This document shows positions 17,538-25,138 of a DNA stretch of 40,265 nucleotides, piece by piece. This stretch comes from Xanthobacteraceae bacterium (GTDB taxonomy: Bacteria; Pseudomonadota; Alphaproteobacteria; Rhizobiales; Xanthobacteraceae). Position numbers and translations under genes: made by a program. Where the stretch lies: the NCBI GenBank assembly GCA_030037885.1, contig JASHPU010000017.1, positions 1 to 40,265 on the forward strand, in the 5' to 3' direction. Below the pieces are notes generated by a model. It was given only the letters and a program-made list of their open reading frames with translations. It was not told where the DNA came from and ran no database searches. Position 1 is the stretch's first letter. The number at the start of each line of letters is the position of its first letter.

Positions 17538-18647
17538 ATGCTGAGCAGCCAGACGCGGCAACCTGATTCGGTGAAACACCGCCATTCATTAATCGGATTG
17601 GATTTGATGCGCGGCCTCGCTGCGTTATCGGTCTTTGTCGGTCACACTCGAGGCAATTCGTTCGTCGATTACGGCGCGCTTCCGACTGCACAAAAGGACA
17701 TAGCGACTGCAATTGGATTTGCGATCACCAGAATCGGCTTTGAGGGGGTGATGGTGTTTTTTGTTTTGAGCGGATATCTCGTAGGTGGCCAGGTCATCCG
17801 TCTAGTTCAAAAAAACGACTTTGATATCAGAGTGTATGCGCTCGACCGGGCCACAAGAATCTTTCTGCCGTTGGTCCCAGCTTGTTTGGTTACTGTCGTA
17901 ATAGCTTGGGGATTTTTCGGCCAACCCTTACATTTATGGCAGGCGGTCTTGAATATGGTCGGCCTAAATGGCGTTTTGGTGGGTACGCTTACCTACAACG
18001 CGCCGCTGTGGTCGATAGCATTTGAAATTTGGTTCTATGTTCTGGCAGGAGCAGTCGGTTACCTTTTCAGCCGACATCGTAGACCGGCGATTGCTGTAAT
18101 CGTCATAGCGGTCGGCGCCACGGTATTCTGCGTACTGCCTGCACGGTTTGTTATCTTCTGGTTCATGGGCGCTTTGTGTGTTCTCATTCCGCGCCGGGCC
18201 CGCATCTGGGATTTTGCGCTGGGAGGAAGCGTGTTGTGTTTGCTGGGCGGGTTAGCTTTGCAGCTTAATCTTAAGAGTGAATCGATTCCGGACGTTGCTC
18301 TTCTCCCGGAACCGATAGCGGAAGGCCTGTTTGCGTTCGGCGTATGTTTGCTTATGATTTTCCTGTGCGATCCGACCGTCGATTCGGCAATAAAAATAAT
18401 GCGAAAGCCCGCCCTGTATATGAGTTCGATCTCTTACACCTTATACGTCTTTCATACGCCGCTGGATGCTGCACTTGGGCGAGTGTTTCCAAAGGCCGAT
18501 AATTTTTCATGGAACTCGATTGCGCTGTTCGGCATTAGGCTCATTTTGCTGCTGGTCATGATAAATCTAATCTACCTCGCATTTGAGGCTCAGACCTACC
18601 GCGTACGTCGAGTTCTTAAGGCGGCGCTATTGATCGATCGGAAGTAA
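17538..18647 (+). CDS. Acyltransferase family 3 (OafA-like) membrane protein
   Basis: This protein is about 369 residues and has the AT3 signature near the N-terminus: LIGLDLMRGLAALSVFVGH, with the conserved R and catalytic H, followed by GVMVFFVLSGYLVGG. About ten membrane helices follow. AT3 proteins transfer acetyl or other acyl groups to surface sugars at the inner membrane. Start candidates are GTG 17529 and ATG 17538; I prefer the ATG. The gene is visibly richer in A+T and in AT-ending codons than its neighbours, for example around 17740-18060, and is flanked by gaps of 161 and 147 bases. That suggests separate acquisition into the locus. Confidence 0.9.
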   Translation: MLSSQTRQPDSVKHRHSLIGLDLMRGLAALSVFVGHTRGNSFVDYGALPTAQKDIATAIGFAITRIGFEGVMVFFVLSGYLVGGQVIRLVQKNDFDIRVYALDRATRIFLPLVPACLVTVVIAWGFFGQPLHLWQAVLNMVGLNGVLVGTLTYNAPLWSIAFEIWFYVLAGAVGYLFSRHRRPAIAVIVIAVGATVFCVLPARFVIFWFMGALCVLIPRRARIWDFALGGSVLCLLGGLALQLNLKSESIPDVALLPEPIAEGLFAFGVCLLMIFLCDPTVDSAIKIMRKPALYMSSISYTLYVFHTPLDAALGRVFPKADNFSWNSIALFGIRLILLLVMINLIYLAFEAQTYRVRRVLKAALLIDRK

Positions 18648-18794
18648 TCGGTCCAACCAGCGTCACGGGATAATAACGTTACATCGGCGACGGCAAGAAA
18701 CTGGCGCAGCCAATAGTGACATGCCGGTAAGGATTTTCAATGACTGCAGCGACTTGCCGATCGGTGTTTGCGAGCTCGAAGCATAAGTTCAACC

Positions 18795-19940
18795 GTGCGC
18801 ATCACCATCGTCATCGGGCCCTTTTATCCGATCCCGCCGGTGCTCGGCGGCGCGGTTGAAAAAGTGCATTTTCTGCTCGCTGGCGCCTACCGCGACGCCG
18901 GCCACGAGGTCGTGATCGTCTCGCGCCAATACGCCGGTTTTTCAAACAGCGAATTCGCCGATGGAATAAGGCACCTGCGTATCGCGTCGTTTGATCGTTC
19001 GTCGAATCTCTTGGTCAATCTCGTTCTGGACTTGATCTACTCGCTCCGCGTCGCGGCGGCGCTGCCGCCGGCGGATATCACGATGACCAACGGGTTTTTC
19101 CTGCCGCTCGTCCTGCCGCGCCGTCGTGCCGGAAAGATCTACGTGCAGATCGCGCGCTATCCAAAAAGGCAGATGGCGCTTTATTGGCGTGCCGACCGGT
19201 TGCAGGCCATCTCGCAAGCGGTGGGCCGTGCGGTGGCGCGGCAAGCGCCGTGGCTGGCCGAAAAAGTGCGCGTCATCGGCTACCCCATCCCCGATGGGTT
19301 TTTTGCCGCGGACGCTGCCGGACCGCGCCGGCGCGTTGTTCTTTATGTCGGCCGGATTGCGCGGGAAAAAGGCATCGACGTGCTCATTGCGGCGTTCGCA
19401 GAGCTTTCGCAACGTCTCTCTCCTGATGTCCTCGCCGGCTGGACCGTGCGCATCGTCGGCCCGCATCGCATCGCGGAGGGCGGCGACGGTGATGCGTATT
19501 TGGCACGATTGCAGACGCTTGCCGCCGGGCGCGCGATCCGCTGCGAGTTCGTCGGTCCGGTATTCGATGAGCAAGCTTTGTCCGCAGAGTACCGGCGCGC
19601 CTCCATTTTCGTCTATCCGAGTCTGGCCGAGACCGGCGAAGCGCTTGGCTTGGCGCCGCTTGAGGCCATGGCGGCCGGCTGCGCCGTCATCGTCTCCGGC
19701 CTGCAATGCTTCGACGACTATGTCGAGGACGGAGTGAGCGGCCTGCAATTCGATCACCGCGGCGCCGATCGAGCCGCCCATCTCGCCGACGAACTTGAGC
19801 TTTTGATTGCGGAACCGGGACGTTTGCAAAAAATCGCCGACGCCGGGCGGCGCGCCGCGGCCAAGTTCTGCGTCGCCGCGATCGCCGGCCGGATGCTCGA
19901 TGACTTCCGTTCTGTCCTTGGCGGCGAGCGGCGGCAATAG
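18795..19940 (+). CDS. Glycosyltransferase family 4 (GT-B)
   Basis: This 381-residue protein begins at GTG 18795 (MRITIVIGPFYPIPPVLGGA); a TTG at 18768 would add nine residues. The acceptor loop GPFYPIPPVLGGAVEKV is canonical. The donor domain has VVLYVGRIAREKGIDVLI, and ETGEALGLAPLEAMAAGCAVIVSG contains the nucleotide-sugar-binding glutamates. The insertion EFVGPVFDEQALSAEYRRASIFVYPS is standard for GT4. It is separated by about 150 bases from the acyltransferase gene upstream and by 36 bases from the methyltransferase that follows. It is probably a late transferase of the same polysaccharide; the linkage is unknown. Confidence 0.9.
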   Translation: MRITIVIGPFYPIPPVLGGAVEKVHFLLAGAYRDAGHEVVIVSRQYAGFSNSEFADGIRHLRIASFDRSSNLLVNLVLDLIYSLRVAAALPPADITMTNGFFLPLVLPRRRAGKIYVQIARYPKRQMALYWRADRLQAISQAVGRAVARQAPWLAEKVRVIGYPIPDGFFAADAAGPRRRVVLYVGRIAREKGIDVLIAAFAELSQRLSPDVLAGWTVRIVGPHRIAEGGDGDAYLARLQTLAAGRAIRCEFVGPVFDEQALSAEYRRASIFVYPSLAETGEALGLAPLEAMAAGCAVIVSGLQCFDDYVEDGVSGLQFDHRGADRAAHLADELELLIAEPGRLQKIADAGRRAAAKFCVAAIAGRMLDDFRSVLGGERRQ

Positions 19941-19976
19941 CGAGTGCACCGAGACGCATTTGCTGGAGGTTTGCGA

Positions 19977-20588
19977 TTGACCGCGGGTAAATACATGAGG
20001 CGGCTGACGAAACACGCTGCGCAGGTCGGGCTCGCTCTGGCCCTCGATCTACGATCAGTTCCGGCATATTTTGCAACGTTGAAAAAGCAGCCGCTTGAGC
20101 TCGGGCTGCCGTGGATCAGCTTGGGCGCGATAAGATTCCTCAAGAGATTTCTGCAGCCGAAAATGCAGGTTTTCGAATACGGCTCGGGGGGCTCCACTGT
20201 ATTTTTCGCGTCCCGATGCGAGCGGATCGTGTCTGTGGAGGACGATGCAGACTGGGCGCGGCGTGTTCGTCACCGGTTGGGGGCAGCGCAAAACGTAAAT
20301 CTGATATTCACCGCAGCGCCGACAATCCGCTACAGAAGCGACGGTCAGCCTTTCGAAGAGGGGGACTTCACGGCGTCCAGCTATGTCCGAGCAATCGATG
20401 GAATGAATTCGGATGGGGTCCTGATAGACGGCTCTGAAGATTGGCGGTTGCAAATGATGCGACGGTCACTTTGCTTTCATCATGTTGAACCGGCGATGAA
20501 GTCAGGTGCAATTATTATTCTCGATGATTCCTGGGCCTATCCTCAACTTCGCAAATCAAATCGAGCGAAGCGTGTCACGAGTTTCTAA
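19977..20588 (+). CDS. Class I methyltransferase-like protein, probably prematurely stopped
   Basis: The frame gives 203 residues. TTG 19977 is chosen because GGAGG lies 7 bases upstream; an upstream GTG at 19944 lacks a ribosome site. It has FEYGSGGSTVFFASRC as the SAM-binding loop, RIVSVEDDADWA, GVLIDGSEDWR and IIILDDSWAYPQLR, as in small methyltransferases of polysaccharide loci. The frame ends at TAA 20586-20588 after VTSF. Reading on in the same frame gives 17 more codons up to TGA 20640, including GPCRRGCTCTDVFFY, which resembles the GPCR-x-GVTSTDxFFY tail I associate with this family. The stop is therefore probably a recent nonsense mutation, leaving the C-terminus missing. Confidence 0.65.
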   Translation: MTAGKYMRRLTKHAAQVGLALALDLRSVPAYFATLKKQPLELGLPWISLGAIRFLKRFLQPKMQVFEYGSGGSTVFFASRCERIVSVEDDADWARRVRHRLGAAQNVNLIFTAAPTIRYRSDGQPFEEGDFTASSYVRAIDGMNSDGVLIDGSEDWRLQMMRRSLCFHHVEPAMKSGAIIILDDSWAYPQLRKSNRAKRVTSF

Positions 20589-20693
20589 AGGGCAGGACCT
20601 TGTCGAAGAGGATGCACGTGCACAGACGTATTCTTCTATTGACGCAGCATGCCCGACGGTTTTCGCACTTTGCTCGGTGCCGGTGAGGCGCGA

Positions 20694-21704
20694 ATGACTG
20701 CGGTTCTGGTCACCGGCGGTGCCGGCTATATCGGCAGCCACACCTGCAAGGCGCTGCGCCGCGCCGGCTTCGATCCGGTAGCTTATGACAATCTCGCGCG
20801 CGGCAACGCCGAAGCGGTGCAATGGGGCGTGCTGGAACGCGGCGAGCTTGCCGATGGGAGCCGCCTGCGCGACGCGCTGGCGCGGCACCGTGTCGCCGCG
20901 GTGATTCACTTCGCCGCGCTCGCCTATGTGGACGAATCCAATGACGATCCGCCGCTCTATTACCGCAACAATGTCGGCGGCACGGCGGCGCTGCTCGGCG
21001 CCATGCGCGAAGCCGACGTCGGCACCCTGGTATTTTCGTCGAGTTGCGCCGTGTACGGCGCGCCCAAAACCGTGCCGATTGCGGAAGACTGCGCAATCGC
21101 GCCGATCAATCCCTACGGCGCTACCAAGGCGGTCTGCGAGGCCATGCTGCAGCAATGCGCCACGGCGTTTGCGCTGAACTTCGTTGCCATGCGCTACTTC
21201 AACGCCGCCGGCGCCGATCCGGACGGTGAGATCGGCGAGTGTCACGAGCCGGAGACCCATGCGCTGCCGCGGCTTCTCGACGTCGCCGCCGGCCGGGCTG
21301 AAAGCTTCGCGATCAACGGCGACGATTATCCGACCGCGGACGGCACCTGCGAGCGCGACTATGTCCACGTGACGGACCTCGCCGAGGCGCATGTTGCGGC
21401 GCTGCGCGCGCTACTCGGCGGTGCCGAAAGCGGTGCCTTCAATCTCGGCGCCGGCCGCGGCGCCTCGGTGCGCGTACTGGTCGAAACCGTGCGCGAGGTG
21501 ACCGGACGAGACGTGGCGGTTACGGTCGGTCCGCGGCGGCCAGGCGATCCGCCGGTTCTGGTTGCCGATATAGCACGGGCACGCGCAAAACTCGGCTGGC
21601 AGCCGCGTTATTCGGATCTGCGCACGCAGGTGGCGCATGCCTGGGCGTGGCAGCAGGGCGCCGGCCGCCATTGGCAGCGAATGCAAGCGCGAACGCCGGC
21701 GTAA
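20694..21704 (+). CDS. galE: UDP-glucose 4-epimerase
   Basis: This 336-residue extended short-chain dehydrogenase interconverts UDP-glucose and UDP-galactose with bound NAD. The Rossmann motif GGAGYIG is at residues 8-14. The catalytic Tyr141-x3-Lys145 (YGATK) lies behind a serine cluster SSS at 116-118, and the substrate loop RYFNAAGADPDG is present. The C-terminal RRPGDPPVLVADIARARAKLGW is diagnostic of GalE. It supplies UDP-galactose (or a related epimer) as donor for the glycosyltransferases upstream. ATG 20694 is used rather than the longer frame from 20649. It closes the polysaccharide locus; the next gene is convergent, 20 bases away. Confidence 0.93.
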   Translation: MTAVLVTGGAGYIGSHTCKALRRAGFDPVAYDNLARGNAEAVQWGVLERGELADGSRLRDALARHRVAAVIHFAALAYVDESNDDPPLYYRNNVGGTAALLGAMREADVGTLVFSSSCAVYGAPKTVPIAEDCAIAPINPYGATKAVCEAMLQQCATAFALNFVAMRYFNAAGADPDGEIGECHEPETHALPRLLDVAAGRAESFAINGDDYPTADGTCERDYVHVTDLAEAHVAALRALLGGAESGAFNLGAGRGASVRVLVETVREVTGRDVAVTVGPRRPGDPPVLVADIARARAKLGWQPRYSDLRTQVAHAWAWQQGAGRHWQRMQARTPA

Positions 21705-21723
21705 GCGCGCCCGCGCATCCGCC

Positions 21724-22824
21724 TTACAGCTCGATCGTTGGTTCCATCGTCGCGCGCGCCGGCGCCAGCTTTTCGGCCAGCAGCGGAAGCTGCGCACGAT
21801 CACAGAACGCGGGTATTACGGTCTGCGGCTTGATCGCCTGTACCAAGCCGACCACGTCGGACAGTCGCGGGTGCACGTTCCAGCGCACGAATTTGCCGCG
21901 GCCGCCTTTGACCAGACGCTCGGCTGGCGTACCCGGCGTCACGTAGCCGGTGAAGACGATGGCGGGCTCGGACGTATGCTCCCATGCGGCGAGGAGCCGC
22001 GCGGTCGCGCCTGACGAGCCGTCGGCCGAAGCGGCCAACATGACGCCGCTTGGGCGCGACACGTCGAGCGGCTTTGCCGCCGCCGCAAGCCGCGCAATGT
22101 CCTCGGCAACTCCGGCGCGGAGCGAAAGGCGGTCGCTGGTTGCGAGCAGCGCCAGCGCATCGCGCATGGCCTCATCGACAAAAATATCGCTAAAGCCGCG
22201 GCGAAAGATCTCCAGCGCAATTTCCGGGCCGCGGCCGTTGGCCGGCACCGGCAGTAACAGCGGACCGCGCTCGACGAACGGCGCGAGTTCGCGCCAGCAC
22301 GCTGCGATCGGCTTGTCGTAGCCGCCATAGGAGCAGTCGAGGAGCGCGGTCGCCGCTGGCTTGGCCGGTGGGTCGTAAGCATAAAGAATCGATTCCGCCG
22401 ACCAGTCGCCGGTGTAAAGAACGCCGCCGCTGACCGCGAAGTGCAACCAGACGCCGCCAGGCGCGTGGCCGTTGCGGCCGGTCGTTACGGCGATGCCGAG
22501 CACCTCGGTACTGCCGCCGATCGGCAGTGGTCGCACCACGAGACTTTTCGGCAAGGCGGACGCCACGCTCGCAGTGGCATAGACCGGGGGAGCGCCGAGC
22601 TTTTTGCCGAGCAGCGACAGCCCGCCGACGTGATCCTTATGGCCGTGGCTCAGAATGAGCGCATCGAGCGAGCCCACGCCATCGACCTCCGGCAGCTTGC
22701 CCGGCGGCGGGCCTTCGCCGAGATCGAGCATGAAACGCCTGCCGGCGGCCTGCAGCAGAAAACAGGCCGGCCCCTTGGCACCGACGCCGGAAATAAGCCG
22801 CAAACTGGACGATCCGGTGCTCAT
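21724..22824 (-). CDS. MBL-fold metallo-hydrolase, beta-CASP-like
   Basis: This protein is about 366 residues, read from ATG 22824 (an ATG at 22869 would add 15 residues). The zinc motif HGHKDHVGG spans residues 60-68. Further metal-ligand regions are HAPGGVW and GDWSAE. The C-terminal half (VFTGYVTPGTPAERLV, then a lone WNVHPRLSDVVGLVQAIKP) matches the beta-CASP architecture of RNase J/CPSF-like enzymes, although shorter than RNase J. RNA or nucleic-acid hydrolysis is possible; a small-molecule hydrolase role is equally compatible. It is convergent with galE and diverges from the L36 gene. Confidence 0.85.
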   Translation of the reverse strand: MSTGSSSLRLISGVGAKGPACFLLQAAGRRFMLDLGEGPPPGKLPEVDGVGSLDALILSHGHKDHVGGLSLLGKKLGAPPVYATASVASALPKSLVVRPLPIGGSTEVLGIAVTTGRNGHAPGGVWLHFAVSGGVLYTGDWSAESILYAYDPPAKPAATALLDCSYGGYDKPIAACWRELAPFVERGPLLLPVPANGRGPEIALEIFRRGFSDIFVDEAMRDALALLATSDRLSLRAGVAEDIARLAAAAKPLDVSRPSGVMLAASADGSSGATARLLAAWEHTSEPAIVFTGYVTPGTPAERLVKGGRGKFVRWNVHPRLSDVVGLVQAIKPQTVIPAFCDRAQLPLLAEKLAPARATMEPTIEL

Positions 22825-22914
22825 GGCCGGCGGTTTCCTTGGCCGCAATCGCGCGGCAAACATTGACAAGCGCAGTGCGCCTGCCTAATCAACCGCGACT
22901 TAAGGAAAAACGCC

Positions 22915-23040
22915 ATGAAAGTCCGTAACTCGTTGAAATCATTGCGCAGCCGCCACCGCGACAACCGTATCGTGCGGCGCAAGGGCCGCGTCTATGTCAT
23001 CAACAAGACGCAGCGCCGTTTCAAGGCCCGGCAGGGCTGA
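22915..23040 (+). CDS. rpmJ: 50S ribosomal protein L36 (cysteine-free form)
   Basis: This 41-residue protein is too short for most ORF lists. It reads [17 protein letters not shown], then [30 protein letters not shown] is the universal L36 core. The C-x2-C...C-x4-H zinc ligands of the ordinary form are absent, so this is the zinc-independent type found as the usual L36 in alphaproteobacteria. AAGGA about 8 bases upstream is the ribosome site. The protein binds 23S rRNA late in large-subunit assembly. It stands alone, with 179 empty bases downstream. Confidence 0.96.
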   Translation: MKVRNSLKSLRSRHRDNRIVRRKGRVYVINKTQRRFKARQG

Positions 23041-23219
23041 ATCTTGCCCCAAGAGCGGGCAAGGGCGCGTAGCACCGTGTTCAAGTCGGAATCGGATGCG
23101 GCTCGACGTCGGCTTCGCTGTGGATAGATCACCCCTACAAGCGCCAAATTCGGCGGCATCGTTCACGGCGGTTTGACAAGCTTTCGGCCTTGTTGCGGCC
23201 CAGCCGCGCGTTAGATTCG

Positions 23220-23882
23220 ATGGCCATGATCGGACGATTCCCTCCCGTGCGATGGCTGGCGCTGGCCGCTGGCTTGGGCATGGTTGTTGCCTTGGCGTCG
23301 CCTGCATCGGCGCAACACCCGGGTGACAAGGCGCAACAGCCAAGTGACAAGGACTGGGCACAGCCGCCGAAAGAGTTGCCGCGGGCCGAAGGCGGCGAGC
23401 CGACCTATAACCTCGACACGCTGTTTGCGGCGCTCAAGGTCGCGCCGGATGAGGCCAGCGCCAAGGCGATCGAGCAGCGCATCTGGGCGTTATGGATGAA
23501 TTCCGGCAGCGACACCTGTACGCTTCTGATGACGCGCGTGAAGGTCGCGACCGATGCCAAGGATTACGATCTGGCGCTCAAGCTTCTTAACGCCATCGTC
23601 GAGATCAACCCGGATTACGTCGAGGCCTGGAACCAGCGCGCCACCATCTATTATCTGAAGCACGATTTTGGCCATGCCATCGCCGATCTTCGCGAAGTCC
23701 TGGTGCGCGAGCCGCGCCATTTCGGCGCGCTGTCCGGGCTGGGCATGATGCTGCAGGAGATCGGCGACGACAAGGACGCGCTCACCGTGTACCGCAAGGC
23801 GCTGGCGGTCGATCCGCATCTCGAGCACATTCCCGAGGTGGTGAAGACCTTGGCCGAGAAGGTCGAGGGGCGGGACATTTGA
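23220..23882 (+). CDS. Secreted tetratricopeptide-repeat protein
   Basis: This protein is about 220 residues, from ATG 23220 (ATG 23226 is equally possible). Residues 1-33 are a signal peptide with hydrophobic core LALAAGLGMVVALA and cleavage after ASPASA. The mature part has a variable linker, then three TPR-like helical pairs: DYDLALKLLNAIVEINPDY, EAWNQRATIYYLKHDFGHA and DALTVYRKALAVDPH, from about residue 110 onward. Such proteins are periplasmic scaffolds; the partner is unknown. The gene is monocistronic by spacing (179 bases upstream, 195 downstream), and the downstream gap holds a REP-like palindrome. Confidence 0.88.
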   Translation: MAMIGRFPPVRWLALAAGLGMVVALASPASAQHPGDKAQQPSDKDWAQPPKELPRAEGGEPTYNLDTLFAALKVAPDEASAKAIEQRIWALWMNSGSDTCTLLMTRVKVATDAKDYDLALKLLNAIVEINPDYVEAWNQRATIYYLKHDFGHAIADLREVLVREPRHFGALSGLGMMLQEIGDDKDALTVYRKALAVDPHLEHIPEVVKTLAEKVEGRDI

Positions 23883-23936
23883 TTCAAAGTCGGACATCAG
23901 AAGTTTCCGATCTCTGATACCAGTAGCGGCAATTCC

Positions 23937-24025
23937 GATTTGTCATGCCCGGCCTGTGCCGGGCACCTGCGTCTTCGGCCACTGCCGCTCCAGCCACGCG
24001 GACGGCCGGGCTTGGCTATGACGAA
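23937..24025. repeat. REP-like palindromic element
   Basis: The element begins TTTGTCATGCCCGGCC and ends with GGCCGGGCTTGG followed by CTATGACGAAA, so its ends are inverted copies of each other with small changes. Inside the left end an 8-base perfect stem (TGCCCGGC, loop CTGT, GCCGGGCA, 23946-23965) could fold in RNA. Elements of this form (GTCATGCCCGG...CCGGGC...ATGACGAA) occur many times between genes in Bradyrhizobium and relatives. It may act as a weak terminator or transcript stabiliser for the TPR gene upstream. Confidence 0.6.
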
Positions 24026-24077
24026 AAATGAATTGAATCCGGACAGCCTCGGTATGGAATGACCTCTGCCCTTTGAA

Positions 24078-25034
24078 ATGATGCTCGCTGTCATCGTCAT
24101 CGTAACGCTGCTGGGGGCGGGCGCTATCGTCACACTCATCGGCTCGGGGCTGATCGCGCGGGCGCATCCGCCGCGCGGGCGCCGCATCGAAGCAGGCGGT
24201 TTGCGCCAGCATGTCGTCGAGCGTTCGCCGAACGATGCAAGGGCGGGCGTTCCGCCGCTCGTCCTGCTGCATGGCGCCGGCTGCAATCTCGAGGACATGT
24301 GGCTTGTACTGGGCGAGCGGCTCGCGGTGCGCCATCGCGTCATTCTGATCGACCGAGCGGGCCAGGGCTGGAGCGAGAGCGGGGGCCGCAACTTCAGCTC
24401 GCCGGCCGCGCAAGCTGGGGTGCTGCGCGAGGTTTTGGATCGCCTCGGCATCGCGCGCGCAGTGCTTGTCGGCCACTCCTGGGGCGGGGCGCTGGCACTG
24501 ACCTTTGCGCTCGATCAGCCGCAGCGCGCCGCCGGGCTTGTGCTGCTGTCGCCGCCGACGCATCCGCATCTGTGCCGCATGACGCGGCTCTATCGCATGC
24601 TGGCGGCGCCGTGCGCCGGCCGGCTGTTCGCGCACACTCTGGCACTGCCGTTGGCCGCGGCGGCCTTCACTTCCGGCATCCGCGCCGCGTTCGCGCCGCA
24701 GGCGCCGCCGCGCCATTATCTCGAATGCAGCGCGGCGTTCTTGCTGCTGCGGCCGGCGGCATTTTTGGCCAACGCCCGCGACATGGCCGACCTGCAGGCG
24801 TTTTTGGCGCGCCAAGCGCCGCACTACCGCGAACTCGCGGTACCGACGGTCATCATCCAAGGCGATAGTGACGGCATCGTGCCCATCGACAAGCATGCGA
24901 TGGCGCTGACTGCAGCGGCGCCGCAGTGCAAGCTCGTCGTGCTGCCCGGCGTCGGCCACATGCCGCATCATGCGGCGGCGGATCGGGTGATTGCCGAGAT
25001 AGAGCAATTAGCGCGAGTGGCGAATGGCGAGTAG
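24078..25034 (+). CDS. Alpha/beta-fold hydrolase, membrane-anchored
   Basis: This 318-residue protein begins with a hydrophobic segment (residues 2-25), probably an N-terminal anchor. The alpha/beta hydrolase core has oxyanion loop LLHGAGCN (63-70), nucleophile elbow GHSWGG with Ser134, the acid in QGDSDGIVP and the base in GVGHMPHH. Residues 145-215 form a cap domain. The substrate is not predictable; esterases, lactonases and dehalogenase-like enzymes share this layout. The last codons lie inside the GCGAATA heptamer array, so the C-terminal RVANGE comes from repeat sequence. The original stop may have been altered by repeat growth. Confidence 0.87.
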   Translation: MMLAVIVIVTLLGAGAIVTLIGSGLIARAHPPRGRRIEAGGLRQHVVERSPNDARAGVPPLVLLHGAGCNLEDMWLVLGERLAVRHRVILIDRAGQGWSESGGRNFSSPAAQAGVLREVLDRLGIARAVLVGHSWGGALALTFALDQPQRAAGLVLLSPPTHPHLCRMTRLYRMLAAPCAGRLFAHTLALPLAAAAFTSGIRAAFAPQAPPRHYLECSAAFLLLRPAAFLANARDMADLQAFLARQAPHYRELAVPTVIIQGDSDGIVPIDKHAMALTAAAPQCKLVVLPGVGHMPHHAAADRVIAEIEQLARVANGE

Positions 25035-25117
25035 CGAATAGCGAATAGCGAATAGCGAATAGCGAATAGCAATAGGAGGTCGAATTCGTTCCATCCTATT
25101 CGCCATTCGCCATTCGC
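25013..25117. repeat. GCGAATA heptamer array with inverted copy
   Basis: Eight head-to-tail heptamers run from 25013 to 25068: GCGAGTG, GCGAATG, GCGAGTA, then five exact GCGAATA. Three inverted heptamers (TATTCGC, CATTCGC, CATTCGC) follow at 25097-25117 after a 28-base spacer. The arms can pair over about 21 bases. The array lies between two convergent genes and encodes the last residues of the hydrolase. It may serve as a two-way terminator, but no T-tract is present. Copy number is likely to vary by slippage. Confidence 0.9.
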
Positions 25118-25138
25118 GGTTTTCACTATTCTCGCCCT

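Noticed and set aside
18721-18786. A 21-codon frame (MPVRIFNDCSDLP...) before the last GT4 gene, possible leader peptide or remnant
   Set aside because: No ribosome site and no recognised family; its frame is also open upstream of the ATG, so chance is as likely.
18942-20015. Minus-strand open frame of 357 codons opposite the last glycosyltransferase
   Set aside because: It is an antisense shadow; the + strand frame has the GT4 motifs.
25013-25117. Tandem repeats considered as a CRISPR array
   Set aside because: The units are 7 bases with no spacers and no cas genes nearby; it is a simple tandem repeat.
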